NCBI GenBank assembly: GCA_009763385.1
Contig: CM019823.1
Location: 42,961,828-43,025,827, forward strand
Direction: 5' to 3'
DNA: 64,000 nucleotides
Source: Coix lacryma-jobi var. lacryma-jobi
Taxonomy: Eukaryota; Streptophyta; Magnoliopsida; Poales; Poaceae
The translations under genes were made by a program, and so were the position numbers. Below are positions 10,099 to 20,545 of the stretch, piece after piece. Below the pieces are notes generated by a model. The model made no database searches and had not been told where the DNA came from. It saw nothing but the letters and a program-made list of their open reading frames with translations. Positions within the stretch are counted from its first letter, which is position 1; the number at the start of each line of letters is the position of its first letter.

Positions 10099-11955
10099 CT
10101 ACAAGTTGGATCCACCCGTGATGGCAAAAATGTGGCCTCTTGACGGGAGGATGTTGTTGATTGCGCTAGTCTCATTTTCCATTTCCTGCCCCTGCTGGTA
10201 ACCGGGCTGTGGTTGCTGCCCCTGAGGTTGGGTTTGAGCCGGAAGCGCAGGTGGCGGTGTTGGCTGACGCTGATAGTGCATGTGTGATGAAACTGCCACC
10301 GACTGTGGCACGAAGACCGGAAGCTGGTAACCCTGGTATGCCGGATTGTACCAATGCAAATTTTGGGGAGGCATGTACTGCGGGGGATGCATAGGCGTGC
10401 TTGCGTAGTTGCTGCATGCTACTGCTCCTGCTGCCAGGTCTTGCGAATTATGGAAAACATGCTTGGAGCTTTCACCGGAAGCTGAGGCTTGGTCCTTGTC
10501 TTTTAGCTCTTTCGCCATCTTGCTGTATTTGCAATCCCGAGTAGTATGGCCGAAATTGTCGTCGCAAATGACGCAATACGGGGGTCTGGCTCCTCTTCCG
10601 TGGCCTCTACCGTCTCGGCCGCCACATCCTGTCCTTCCACCGCGTCCCCCGCGGAAAGGTTGATCGAACCCTCTTTGGGGCTGAAAGTCGGCCATGCCAG
10701 GCCTCTCCATGCCTGCCGCCGATTGCGCTGGTTCTTCCTGCAAACTGTTGATCGACCGAAAGGGCCTGACCATCCTTTGATTCGGCACGGGCGGTGGCCG
10801 ACTTGCTTTCGTTGCTTGCCTCTGTACCAGGCGGGCGGCCTTGCGTCGCCGAAAGTCATCATCCGACCTCGCATATGCATTCATTACATCAAACAACTCC
10901 TTGACATCTTTTGGCGGCTCTCTGGACAAGTGAGCGGCGCACTACCCAGTCCCCAAGCCTTCAATGGCTACTGCGATCACCGCGGCTTCCGGCACATTCG
11001 GAGCTTGAGCTTTCAGCTGAATGAAACGTTTGAGGTACTCGGATAGGGGTTCGTCATCTTGCTGGGTGCAATTCATGAGGTCTCGCGTGGTCTTGACGTC
11101 TGGTCGGAATCCTTGGAACGTGGCAAGCAATTCGGCCTTCAACTGGGCCCACGAATAGATGGACAGCGGCTTGAGGGTGGTGTACCAATCGTGAGCCACA
11201 TCTTCGACTGCCAGAATGAGGGATTTCGCTAGAGCCTGATTGTCTCCGCCTGCCGAAAAAATAGCTGTCTCGTAGCTTGCCAAGAACTTGCGTGGGTTCG
11301 CTTTACCGTCGAAAGTCGGAATGCGCGGCTTGTAATTGAGTGGCCACAGATGGGCTTGCAACTCCCTCGAGAGCGGAGAGGTTTCGTCGATGGCGTTGCC
11401 GAAAGCTGGCGGTTGCTCTCGCCTTGGTATGAATACATTTTCTTGGGATATCGGATCTAGGTCCGCCCCAACCCTTTGTAGCTCCTGAATTTCCTTCTGG
11501 AGTTGCCTTCTCTGCGCCTCTGCTCGCCGAATGGCGTTGCGAGTCTCGTCCTCTCTTGCTTTTGCTGCTAGTTGCTGCTGTAGCTGGTCTCTTTGCAGCA
11601 ACAGCTTGTCGATTTCCTCTTGCTGTTGTGCCAACGTCTTGATTGCTTGGGCGTGTCTTGTGATTTCAGCATCGTCGTCATCCTCTTCGCCGAGCTCGTC
11701 CTCGACAAGTCCTTCCGGTGTTCCATCTCTGCTGAAAGTCCGCTGATCCTGGGGTTGTACGTTCTGGCTCGTCGATGCTCCCGACGGCGGCTGAGTTTCT
11801 ATCGATAGAGCGCCGCCGAAAGCAGGTGGCTCTAGGGCTGTGCTTGGTGGAACTTGGTTGACTGGAGCGGATGCCGCGATGGTGCCGAAAGCATCCTTCC
11901 TCACGGCGATTGTCTCCAGATTGTCGACCGTCTTCGGTGCTTTCCTTGGTGGCAT
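10099..11955 (-). pseudogene. gag: Tat gag with one internal stop codon
   Basis: This is the capsid/nucleocapsid protein. The first ATG on the minus strand is at 11955 (MPPRKAPKT), just downstream of the PBS. The order is: an acidic, Gln-rich coiled-coil region (about 11680-11500), the retrotransposon gag core (RIPTFDGKANPRKFLASYE through LSEYLKRFIQLKAQ), an Arg/Gly-rich segment, and a zinc-knuckle-like CVICDDNFGHTTRDC in which five rather than four residues separate the second Cys and the His. A TAG at 10942-10944 interrupts an otherwise continuous frame just after the core. The normal end is a TAG at 10099-10101, followed in the same frame by pol. Confidence 0.88.
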
Positions 11956-11972
11956 GGTAAGTTCGGGCGACA

Positions 11973-11988
11973 ACCACGGTGGGCGCCA
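11973..11988 (-). other. Primer-binding site of the Tat element
   Basis: The minus strand reads TGGCGCCCACCGTGGT, starting one base inside the LTR end. Position and the TGGCGCC start are typical of a tRNA primer site in plant Ty3/gypsy elements. The exact tRNA was not determined. Confidence 0.8.
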
Positions 11989-12132
11989 ATGTTGTTTCGG
12001 GTCCGAGGCCCCGAAACAGCGGGTTGTCGCACGAACGAAAGCACGAAGCGAAAACGGAAAATGAACGGGAAAGTAGGGAAGTAGTTAAAGTGAACAGTGT
12101 TCTCCTCCCTTCCCCTTGGGGAAGCTGGGAGC

Positions 12133-12140
12133 TTTTTATA
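12133..12140 (-). promoter_or_regulatory. TATA box of the Tat LTR promoter
   Basis: TATAAAAA on the minus strand, within the LTR and upstream of gag. Transcription would start near 12105. The call rests on position and motif only. Confidence 0.65.
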
Positions 12141-12424
12141 TTAATCTAGACCAGATTGAAAGTACAAGAATGCCCTTCCAACCACTCTGTTACAATTACA
12201 ACGTTACCCTGCTCAACTACTCCGTGGCCGTACGCCGTCTCCCACGGCACGAGGGGCACCGTCGTAACTTCGCCCCCCCGACGGGCCTAGCGTCCCCCGG
12301 CTCCTTTTCCTGACCGGTGGGCCCGCTTCTTTTGACCCAGACCTTCGGCGACCTGCGAAAGCCTATGAAAAACCAAAGTCATGAAAGACGAAAACCCCCG
12401 CCGAAAATGCTGGACTCCTTTCGC

Positions 12425-12805
12425 GCGAATGCCCCCTTTCGCACGAGAACTCTGCCATTCTCCGGCCCTGCGAGCCGAAATACGTGCTTCTGCGCGAAAG
12501 ATTTCTTTCGCACGAAAGCTCCGCCTTCTCTCGGTCCACGAGCCGAAACGCGTGCTTTCGCGCGAATGCCCCCCTTCCGCACGAAAGCTCCGCCTTCTCT
12601 CGGTCCGCGAGCCGACATGCGTGCCTCTGTGCGAATGCCTCCTTTCGCACGAAAGCTCCGCCTTCTCTCGGTCCGCGAGCCGAAACGTGTGCTTCCGCGT
12701 GAATGCCTCCTTTCGCACGAAAGCTCTGTCACTCTTTTGCCTTGCGGAGCCGAAAGCGAGCACGTGCTCCCGCGCGAATGCGCGCATTCACACGAAAGCT
12801 CCGCC
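12425..12805. repeat. About 68-bp tandem repeats in the U3 of the Tat LTR
   Basis: The phrase CGCACGAAAGCTCCGCC or a close variant occurs near 12439, 12508, 12578, 12646 and 12713, with a more diverged copy near 12793. Each is followed by a TCTCGGTCCGCGAGCC-like block. Spacing is 67-70 bp. A repeated U3 block upstream of the TATA box could act as an enhancer array; that is inference. Confidence 0.85.
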
Positions 12806-12858
12806 TTCTTTCGGTATTGCGGGTTGGAGGCGCCTACGGTCTGGGCACCGTCCCAACA

Positions 12859-15014
12859 ATGTGAATGTCGTTTTCCTTTCCCATGTCTAGTACTAAGAAG
12901 TCGGTGGGAACATAGTGGTCTTTAATTTGGATCATCACGTCCTTTACTATTCCCTCCGGAAATCGATAAGTTTGGTCCGCCATCTGTAGCTGCACATATG
13001 TTTGATACATAGGTCTATTTTTATATAAGTGCTCATATGTTACCTTAGACATTATATTGACACTTGAGCCAATGTCGCAGAACGTCTTGTGGAATGTACT
13101 TCCTTCGATCTTGCAATCGATGGTGGGTACGCCTGGGTCATCCCTTTTGGCAAGGTATGGTGATGCAAGAAGGTGGTCGTGTTCTGTTTGGACAGAGTTG
13201 ACCATCCATACTTTGTCTTGATGTGGTTGTGTAGCCTTGTTTTTCCTCCTTCTGTTCCTATTCTTCTTCTTTGATGATATGATGTTTGCATCTTCGTAGG
13301 GCATCTGAGGGTGGACTTTGGTAGTGAGTGTACGTCTCTTGAAACTGAATCTTTCTTTGTTGCCTGTGATTGTGAAACAGATCTTGGCGCTATCCGTGTA
13401 GATGATGGCTTTCGTTGAGCTTAGGAACGGGCGTCCAAGAATGATGGGTGCTCTTTTGTCTCCACCTGTTTCAATGATCATAAAGTCTGCACACACATAC
13501 GAGCGTCCCACTCGTACACAGATATCTTCTAGAATTCCTAATGGGTAGCACAGTGTCTGATCTGCGAGCTGCAAACACATAGTTGTATATAATAGAGGTG
13601 CACCATGTATTTGTTCGTATATTACCCTTGGCATAATGTTGACGCTTGCTCCAAGGTCACAGACTATTTCTTCAAAACTGTGAGGTCCAATATGAATTGG
13701 AATCACAGGTCTTCCTGGATCTCCTTTCTTTGGGGCGATGGAGTCATCCATCCATTCTCTTGAAGGTCTAGGTATGAGGTGTCCTGCATCAAAGATGTCT
13801 ACAAGATTTGCAGTTTCTAGCTCTTTTGGATTTCCTGGAATCTTTCCTTTTTCAGCCATAGGGACTGAAGCTGCTAACTGAGATAACTGAGATTCTATCA
13901 TTTTATTAAAGCCATGTTGATTCTTTATAGCAGAAGTAAAGCTATCCATTCTAGTATTAATATTTTCAAGCAGTTTATCATTGGAAGCTATCTTCTTAGA
14001 CATATTATCAATAATTTTATTTTGATTGGATATCATCTCTCTCAAAGGTGGTTGATTAAAAGTATTACCTTGGTAGTTACCTGAGTAGTTACCTGAGTAA
14101 TTAGGCCTTGATTGTTGGTTCCATCCTTGAGTTTGTTGAGGACGATAGTTGGTGTTGTTGTTGATGTCCTTTGCATCCTCTTGAATCTCAGGGCAGTTGC
14201 TCCCTGAATGACCAGTGCCTCCACACTCTTCACATGTCATGCGAGATTCGTAGATTTGCTTGACGTCTTCTCTCTTGGGAGTGTGTTCATCGAACTTTTT
14301 CATGAGTAGGTCAAGTTTGGCAGACAACATGTCTACTTCCTTCAGTTGATGTATTCCTCCCCTCTTGCGTGGCTGAGAGCGTTCCTCGTTCTAACCTTGG
14401 TTAGAGGCCATCTTCTCTATGAGTGTAGTTGCATTGTTGATCGTGAGTGATAAGAAAGATCCTCCAGCAGCGGCATCCACATTCTCACGGGTACTTGAAG
14501 TGAGCCCGTGGTAGAAGGTCTGCATGAGTAGCCAATTCTCCATCCCATGGTGAGGGCATTCTGATATGTAGTCTTGAAAGCGTTCCCAAGCTTCTGGGAT
14601 TGATTCTTCATGTTGTTGCTGAAAAGTTGAAATCTTGGCAAGGAGGGCATTCGTCTTGCCCACTGGAAAGAACTTTGCTAGGAAGACAGTTGAACAGATC
14701 GCCCACGAGGTGTTTTTATCTTTGTTGGCGTAGAACCATTGTTTTGCTTTCCCCAAGAGTGAGAATGGGAACAAGCGAAGTAGAATGGCGTCCCTTTCGA
14801 CTCCTTTGATGGTGAAAGTGCTACCAATCTCTAAAAAGTGTTGGAGATGAGCGCTTGCGTCTTCATGTGCCTTTCTGCAAAACTGATTAGCTTGCACCAT
14901 GTTGATCAAGGCTGGCTTGAGTTCAAATCCGTTGTCTCCCACATTGACTGTTGGTCCAGTCCTAATGTTCGCAGTGGTTGGTGCAGAGAACTCGCGGAGT
15001 GTCTTGTCGGCCAT
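12859..15014 (-). pseudogene. Athila-like gag-protease polyprotein with two protease-like domains, truncated by the Tat insertion
   Basis: ATG at 15014 (MADKTLREFSAP). Gag has the Athila signature FELKPALINMVQ, then LRLFPFSLLGKAKQWFY, ERFQDYISECPHHG and DAAAGGSF. A TAG at 14391-14393 interrupts the frame, and the same frame then continues from 14390. Next come a Lys-rich linker, a zinc knuckle CEECGGTGHSGSNC, an Asn/Gln-rich stretch and a coiled-coil part. A retropepsin-like domain centred on CDLGASVNIMP (D codon near 13656) follows. A second, similar domain centred on CDIGSSVNIMS (D codon near 13074) comes after a Lys/Arg-rich linker. The frame ends at NDIHIV where the Tat LTR begins. RT and integrase are not in the window. 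Confidence 0.85.
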
Positions 15015-15091
15015 GGTGTCCAACACTGGTGTTAAGCTTCTTCTTATCTGGCTAACTTCTGGTAGTGGTGCTGAGGGTCTCTTATCATTGG

Positions 15092-15667
15092 CTAGGTCAC
15101 ATCATATTTATAATCAAGAGGCAACTCCATAGTAAAAGTGTCAAACAAAGTAACCCTTAAACCATGAGTTAACTGAGCCATACTGAACACTATATTCGGG
15201 AGGTGGAATACAGAGGACTCAACAGGTCTGTCACACCCGCGATCTACCACTCTATCCGGAACATAGGACGCATTCACAGATAAATAATGTATAGGCACCA
15301 CGCCTACACAGCATCTATCACCCATCCGTTGTACTTTAAGATGAGCGCTATACGAACATGAGTATAAACATAAAGATGAACTATCTATGCCAAATATATA
15401 ATCAAAGCAGACTATAAGCATTATAACTAAGAATATAATCATTGATGTCTTAATCATATCAATTGTATTGCTATCTAGAACACGATGATGAACAATAAGG
15501 TGAATTAGATCATCGAGAAGAACTAAAGTACGAACTAGAACATGAACTAGAACACGATTATGAACTAGATGATGAACTAGACGATGAACATGAACTAGAC
15601 GATGAACTAGAACATAAACAATGAAGAACAATGATGAACTAGAAGAGCAATTATGAAATAGATCCAT
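15092..15667 (-). other. Unrecognised 191-codon open frame in the Athila leader
   Basis: It is open from 15667 to 15092 between LTR and gag. The first third is low-complexity and hydrophobic (repeats of a GTTCTAGTTCATC-like unit, about 15490-15640); the rest is not repetitive. I recognise no domain. Athila leaders are long and normally untranslated, so this may be a chance frame. Confidence 0.25.
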
Positions 15668-15699
15668 AATGTTAATACAAGAGAGAAGATCTTGGGTTT

Positions 15700-16322
15700 A
15701 CCGAGCCTTCTCGTGATTAGGTCAGGAATCCAAGCGAAGCTTGCCTCCTCTAATCCTATTCTATCTACTAATCTAGGTAGATGAAGTTCTAGGGCTTCCG
15801 ATTGATCTCTTTCTGAAGCTCTGATTGATGATGTCTAATGATCAAATCCTGATTGATTCTCTGAAGAGGGGGGTTAGGGGCTATTTATATAGCCCTGGGC
15901 GATGAACCGTAGCCCTTGGATCAAACCGACTCAAGGTACGGCCGAGATGCATCCTAAAGGTCGGTGGAGATAGCTTGCAGAGGACGGAACCCGGTGGGCC
16001 CAGGGGGCGACCGGTCGGTCTCCTGGTGGGACCGGTCGGTCCCACCAGTCGGCCTCTCGCGGTGGTTGACCTCCTGGTGTCTTCTTGCGTCCTCTGGAGT
16101 CTTCTAGAATAATCCTTACGTGGTGGTTGCGTTATCTCCCGTCGGTTTCCTTCTATGGGAAGCTTTCGGTGCTGATTTCCTGGTTTAGTCCCTGTAGAAT
16201 CATAATTCACCAAAACTCGTGGAATATTGTCAGTTGAAACCCTAAACCTTTGTTGGTGATCAAATTCTTGCCCTTTTCATATTTATTTATTCCTTAATTA
16301 TGATAAATAACCAGTGTCAACA
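15700..16322 (-). repeat. 5' LTR of the Athila-like element (inner border approximate)
   Basis: The outer end is clear: TGTTGACA on the minus strand at 16322, next to LINE sequence. A TATA box (minus-strand TATATAAATA, 15882-15891) is followed by a leader-like sequence. The 15700 border is a guess, because no convincing TG/CA pair plus PBS was found. Confidence 0.55.
15882..15891 (-). promoter_or_regulatory. TATA box of the Athila-like LTR
   Basis: TATATAAATA on the minus strand with GC-rich flanks, about 430 bp into the LTR, the right place for a U3/R promoter. Confidence 0.6.
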
Positions 16323-16327
16323 ATATC

Positions 16328-19300
16328 CTCTATCAAGCCAAACAACTCCCACCACATATTCATGAGACTCTCAGAAACCCCTCTCCTAAAAGTAAGCATA
16401 AGCTCCTGACCATCCCATATCTCTTTCAGAGTTCTCTCCTGCTGTTCATTAATCACATACAAAGGCCAAAACATAATAGCTAGACTAGTATTACCTATCC
16501 AGTGATCCTCCCAAAATCTGACCCTCTCTCCATTACCAACTTTCCAAAAAATACCCATATGTGCTGCTTGCATAGCCCACAAAACTCCTTTCCAGAAAGG
16601 AGACGACCCAACATCAGGACATCACATGATGTTAGACTCTTTCGTTCTATATTTAAAGTCCACAATTTTAGTCCAAATTGCCTCCTTATGGAGCTGATAC
16701 CTAAAAATCCACGAGTTCAGTAAAGCTAAGTTTAGACTCCTTAAATCGGGAATTCCTAAACCACCCACCTCTTTTTTCTGGGCAATCAATTGCCAATTAG
16801 CTAAGTGATACTTATGCCTGTCCTCCATATTATTCCACAAGAAATGTCCCATGTGTGAATTAATCATCTCAATCGCCCACTTTAGAAACTTAATAACAGA
16901 TAACAAGTAAATAGGAATGCTAGCCAAACATGCTTTCAGAAGAGTAAGTCTTCCTGCATATGACAACAACCTCCCCCGCCAACCAGCAATACGTTTGATA
17001 ATCTTATCAACCACAGGTTGCAGATCAGTTCTCGTCAACTTGGTAAAGTGAAGAGGGACCCCAAGATACTTAATAGGGAAACTACTCTTTTTACAACAAA
17101 ATTTTTTTGCAAATTCATTGGCCCTATCATCCTCTATCCCAATAGTGAGTAAGTCACTTTTATCGTAATTTATTTTCATCCCAGACATATGCTCAAAACA
17201 AACAAGCAGCCACTTAAGAGTGCATGCCTTTTCCAGGTTATTTTCCAGAAACAACAAAGTATCATTAGCGTATTGGAGGCTAATAATCCCCCCATCCGCT
17301 ACCTGTGGTAGGAGGCTTGTAATCAAATTCTCATTAGCTGCTTTCATAAGCATCCTAGAGAACACGTCCGCCACTAAATTAAAGAGAAGTGGGGACAAAG
17401 GGTCTCCCTGTCTTAAGCCCTTTCCTGGCTTAATGAAGGAACTATTTTCATCGTTAATCCGAATGCAGATAGACCCTCCTCTAACGACCTTAGCTAACCA
17501 TCCTCGCCACTTAACACCAAAACCTCGAGTTCTTAACATGTCCTCAAGAAAGGACCAGGAAACTCTATCATAGGCCTTTTCATAGTCATGCTTTTAGATA
17601 ACACCCTCCTCCTTACTCCTATGAACCTCATGAATAATTTCATGAGCAGCAACCACACTTTCCAAGATAAATCTACCTTTTATAAAGGCCGTTTGATTAG
17701 ACGCGATCAATCTATCCGCCACTTTAATTAATCGATTATTTAAAAGTTTAGAAAAGATTTTGAAACTACAATTTAGCAGGCTAATAGGCCTAAACTTCTT
17801 CAAACTCTTTGCCTCAGGTTCTTTTGGGATCAAAGTTATCATGGCATAATTTAGTCTATCCAAGTTTAAAGAATCTTGTTCAAACAACCGGACCAAGTTC
17901 ATTAAATATTTTTTAATCACATCCCAAAAAACCTGATAGAACAAAAAAGAAAACCCATCCGGACCCGGAGCACCTTCAGCATAAGAGCTGAAAACTGCCT
18001 CCTTCACCTCCTCTTCTGAAAAAGGAGCTTCTAAAAGCTCATTTTCAGTAGTTGTGACCTTCTCTTCATCCTTCCAAAACTCCGGGTTTAAACCCACACC
18101 ACTACTTTCCTCCTTACCAAACAAATTTTTATAGGAAGTTACAGCATGCTCAAGCATCTCCTTGTTGTCCTCAATCCATCCCTCCGGTCCCTCCAAACCA
18201 ACGATTCTTTTCTTCCTATTCCTTTGATTAGCCACAGCTTGAAAATAAGTTGTATTTCTATCCCCTTCCTTAACTTCTCTATCCCTCGACCTTTGCCTAG
18301 CTTTAATCTCTTCCAACCTCCAGATAGATTCCAGGTCCTCAACAATTTCTTTCATCCTTACCCTTTCTAGCTCACTAATAGCTGACACTTCTTGGTTCCT
18401 ATCCAAAATATCATACTCCTTAAGGAGCTCTTGCTTCTGTTTTCGAATAGCGGCATTAATATTCAAGGCCCAACCTTTAATCTTTTTCCTCACTAGTCTG
18501 ATTTTAAATTGCCAGACATCCAAACAGTCTGTAAAGGCACAAGGGGTATTCCAAATCTTTTCAACCAATCCTCTAAACTCAGGTTGCTCAAGCCACCATT
18601 TTTCAAACCTAAATACAACAGGTTTTTTAATCTCATCAATACCAAGGTTTAAAACCAAAGGGACATGGTCACTCCCAGCTCTTGACCTGGTTGTGACAAA
18701 AGCTAGAGGAAACTTTTGTTCGAAATTAGTTGTACAAAACAATTTGTCTAAGGCTGCTAGAACAGGATTATTCTGATTGTTAGACCAAGTATAGGACCTA
18801 GTTGAAGGTTTTAATTCTACCAACCTAAACTTACCAATCCATTCTCGCAAAGCATCAGCCCATTTGTAATTAACCACCCCTGTATTCTTCTCCTTTGCAG
18901 ATCCAATTATATTGAAATCACCACCAATAACAGTGGGTCCATCCCAGTTATCTAGAAGTTCCCCAAGCTCACAAATGAATTCTTGTTTACCCTCCTCATA
19001 TGTAGACCCATAGACTGAAACAAATCTCCAAATAAAATTATCATAGCAATTTCTAATAATAGCAGCAATGCTATACTTTCCTATCTTCCATGCTATAATA
19101 TCAAACTTCTTATTATTGAAACCCATTAAAATACCACCCGCAGTACCATTAGCAGGAAGAAACTGCCAACTAAAACAGTTATGAATACTTTTTAAAAAGT
19201 TCTCCTTAAAAGATTCTTTTTTTGTTTCTTGAAAACCCACAAAGTCCAACTTATTATCTAAGATGAAATCAGTGATACACTGCAAACGGCCCTCTTTATT

Positions 19301-19333
19301 GAGGCCTCTAACGTTCCAAACTGCTCCTATCAT
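16328..19333 (-). pseudogene. LINE ORF2: AP endonuclease and reverse transcriptase, with two in-frame stops
   Basis: ATG at 19333. The endonuclease domain shows NVRGLN, GFQETK, SVYGSTYEE, IGGDFNIIG and SDHVPL. RT follows with PDGFSFLFYQVFWD, LNYAMITLIPKE, FRPISLLNCSFKI, GLRQGDPLSPLLFNLV and a catalytic box reading QYANDTLLFL, where the second of the two usual Asp residues is kept but the first is Asn. Downstream is the C-terminal zf-RVT-like region with FWEDHWIGN. Two nonsense codons (TAA 17594-17596, TGA 16622-16624) break one otherwise continuous frame. The last codons before 16322 are lost to the Athila insertion. Confidence 0.9.
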
Positions 19334-19551
19334 TAGAACTATTTATTTTATCAATCACAGCTTTTAGAAGCTATCTCAACCCAAGATTGTCCCCCTAAAT
19401 CAGATTGTTCCTTTAAAGGACTCAGAGCCACATTATTCAAAGGAGGAAAGTCCTCCATCACAACATTAATATCCAGCTCACTAGGGAGGTTAATCTCTGG
19501 ATTATTTTCCTCAAAAATCAGCCTATTCTCTATTTCCTGTTGTCTTAATTT

Positions 19552-20538
19552 TTATATCATATTCATTTTATCATACGCATCAGTGCCCACTGAAATGTTT
19601 ACGCTACTGGCTTTCTCAAGTAAAGTATCATTGCTTTCAAAAGCAAAGGATGAGTTTGTTCGAGTACCTTTTTCCAAGTTTTTAACCTTCTTCAATTGTT
19701 GAGCCCTCTCCATAACAGTATAGCCATCCTCTGGAATTCTTCTTGGTCTTGGCATCCTCAGGCTTGGACCCCATTTAGTTTTCTTCTTCTGGATCTTCTT
19801 GTCCTTATTACCCTCATTCAGGCACACAATACCCTTCTCCAACTGCATAGAATGTGTCCACTCCCCCAGTGTAGACCCAGCCTCATTACCTGTCCCATTC
19901 TCATCTTCATTATCCAACATGTCATCATCAGAAATTTCCAGCTCCATCCTCTTAAGCAAATTAGAACACTCTTCCGTTGTTGTATCTTTCATAGCCAGTC
20001 TTCTAAACTCCTCCCACTTCGAGTGCTGGGACTCCTCATTCACCAAACTGTAGAGTTTGTTGCCCACAATATTACAGTCAGAAGCATGTAACTGTTCAAC
20101 CACTGGCGTCTTCCAGACATTACCACCATAGCAACCCTCAAGGGTATCAAACACCATCATCCCACAATCTGCCCCTTCATGACTTAAGTCTATCCCATTA
20201 TCAATCACCTCAACTTTCTGCATATTAACACATTTATTGGCTGAAACCTCTACCTGACTCTCCTTACCACTAAGCACAGCAGGGTTTACATCACTGTAGA
20301 CCTGCTGATCCACAACCATACTCTCTACTGTTGTCAACAACTTTCTTCCTTTGCTACCCATCATCCATTCCAATTGCTGAGCTTGACTCATAGTGTCCCC
20401 ACAACCCATAACCATACTGACTGATTTACCTCCAGCATTCTGAACCTTCTTGTCACTGAGGAATTTATCTTTGCTTGTAGAACCTGATTTATCCATTGCC
20501 TTAGATTCATCCTCCGAACCATCCAAATCAGACTGCAA
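19552..20538 (-). pseudogene. LINE ORF1, C-terminal part only
   Basis: The frame is open for about 328 codons but has no ATG at its start (TTG at 20538). It is acidic, Ser-rich and low in hydrophobics, ending in a basic patch (KWGPSLRMPRPRRIPEDGY) typical of the tail of plant L1 ORF1 proteins. The DUF4283-like RNA-binding region and zinc knuckle expected upstream are absent. It ends about 220 bp before ORF2, in the same orientation. Confidence 0.7.
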
Positions 20539-20545
20539 CAGTTAT

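Larger units (their letters stand above)
1..12858 (-). mobile_element. Tat-lineage Ty3/gypsy LTR retrotransposon, left end outside the window
   Basis: Reading on the minus strand from 12858: a 5' LTR (12858-11990), a PBS, gag, pro-RT-RNaseH-RNaseH-integrase, a repeat-rich 3' region, and an extra gene on the opposite strand (272-3917). An antisense extra ORF between integrase and 3' LTR, plus a second (archaeal-type) RNase H, is the known layout of Tat/Grande/RIRE2 elements. The 3' LTR lies beyond position 1. The element sits inside the protease region of an Athila-like element. The bases next to the LTR (ATGTG, 12859-12863) are the candidate target duplication, but the partner copy is off the window. 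Pol is open over its whole length, whereas gag and the antisense gene each carry nonsense changes. Confidence 0.9.
11990..12858 (-). repeat. 5' LTR of the Tat element (869 bp)
   Basis: It is bounded by TGTTG at 11990 and CAACA at 12858, an inverted pair, with the PBS directly inside and Athila protease coding sequence directly outside. U3 (12858 downward) carries a minisatellite. A TATA box (TATAAAAA on the minus strand, 12133-12140) leaves about 115-145 bp for R and U5. The other LTR is off the window. Confidence 0.9.
12859..16322 (-). mobile_element. Athila-like Ty3/gypsy element, interrupted by the Tat element
   Basis: It holds a 5' LTR, a leader, and a gag-protease frame that is cut at 12859 by the Tat LTR. 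The rest of the element must lie left of the window. The minus-strand LTR starts TGTTGACACTGG at 16322 and abuts LINE coding sequence. ATATC at 16323-16327 is the candidate target duplication. I could not place the PBS or the inner LTR border with certainty. Confidence 0.85.
16323..20545 (-). mobile_element. L1-type LINE, 5'-truncated and interrupted by the Athila-like element
   Basis: It contains the end of ORF1 and most of ORF2 (endonuclease and RT). The 3' side is cut at 16323 by the Athila LTR, so the tail lies left of the window. The 5' side ends near 20540 inside ORF1, with no N-terminal ORF1 domain, which fits the usual 5' truncation of LINE copies. Confidence 0.88.

Noticed and set aside
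12287..12925. Overlapping open frames on both strands of the Tat LTR
   Set aside because: They fall within the 68-bp U3 repeats; repetitive translation and no start context.
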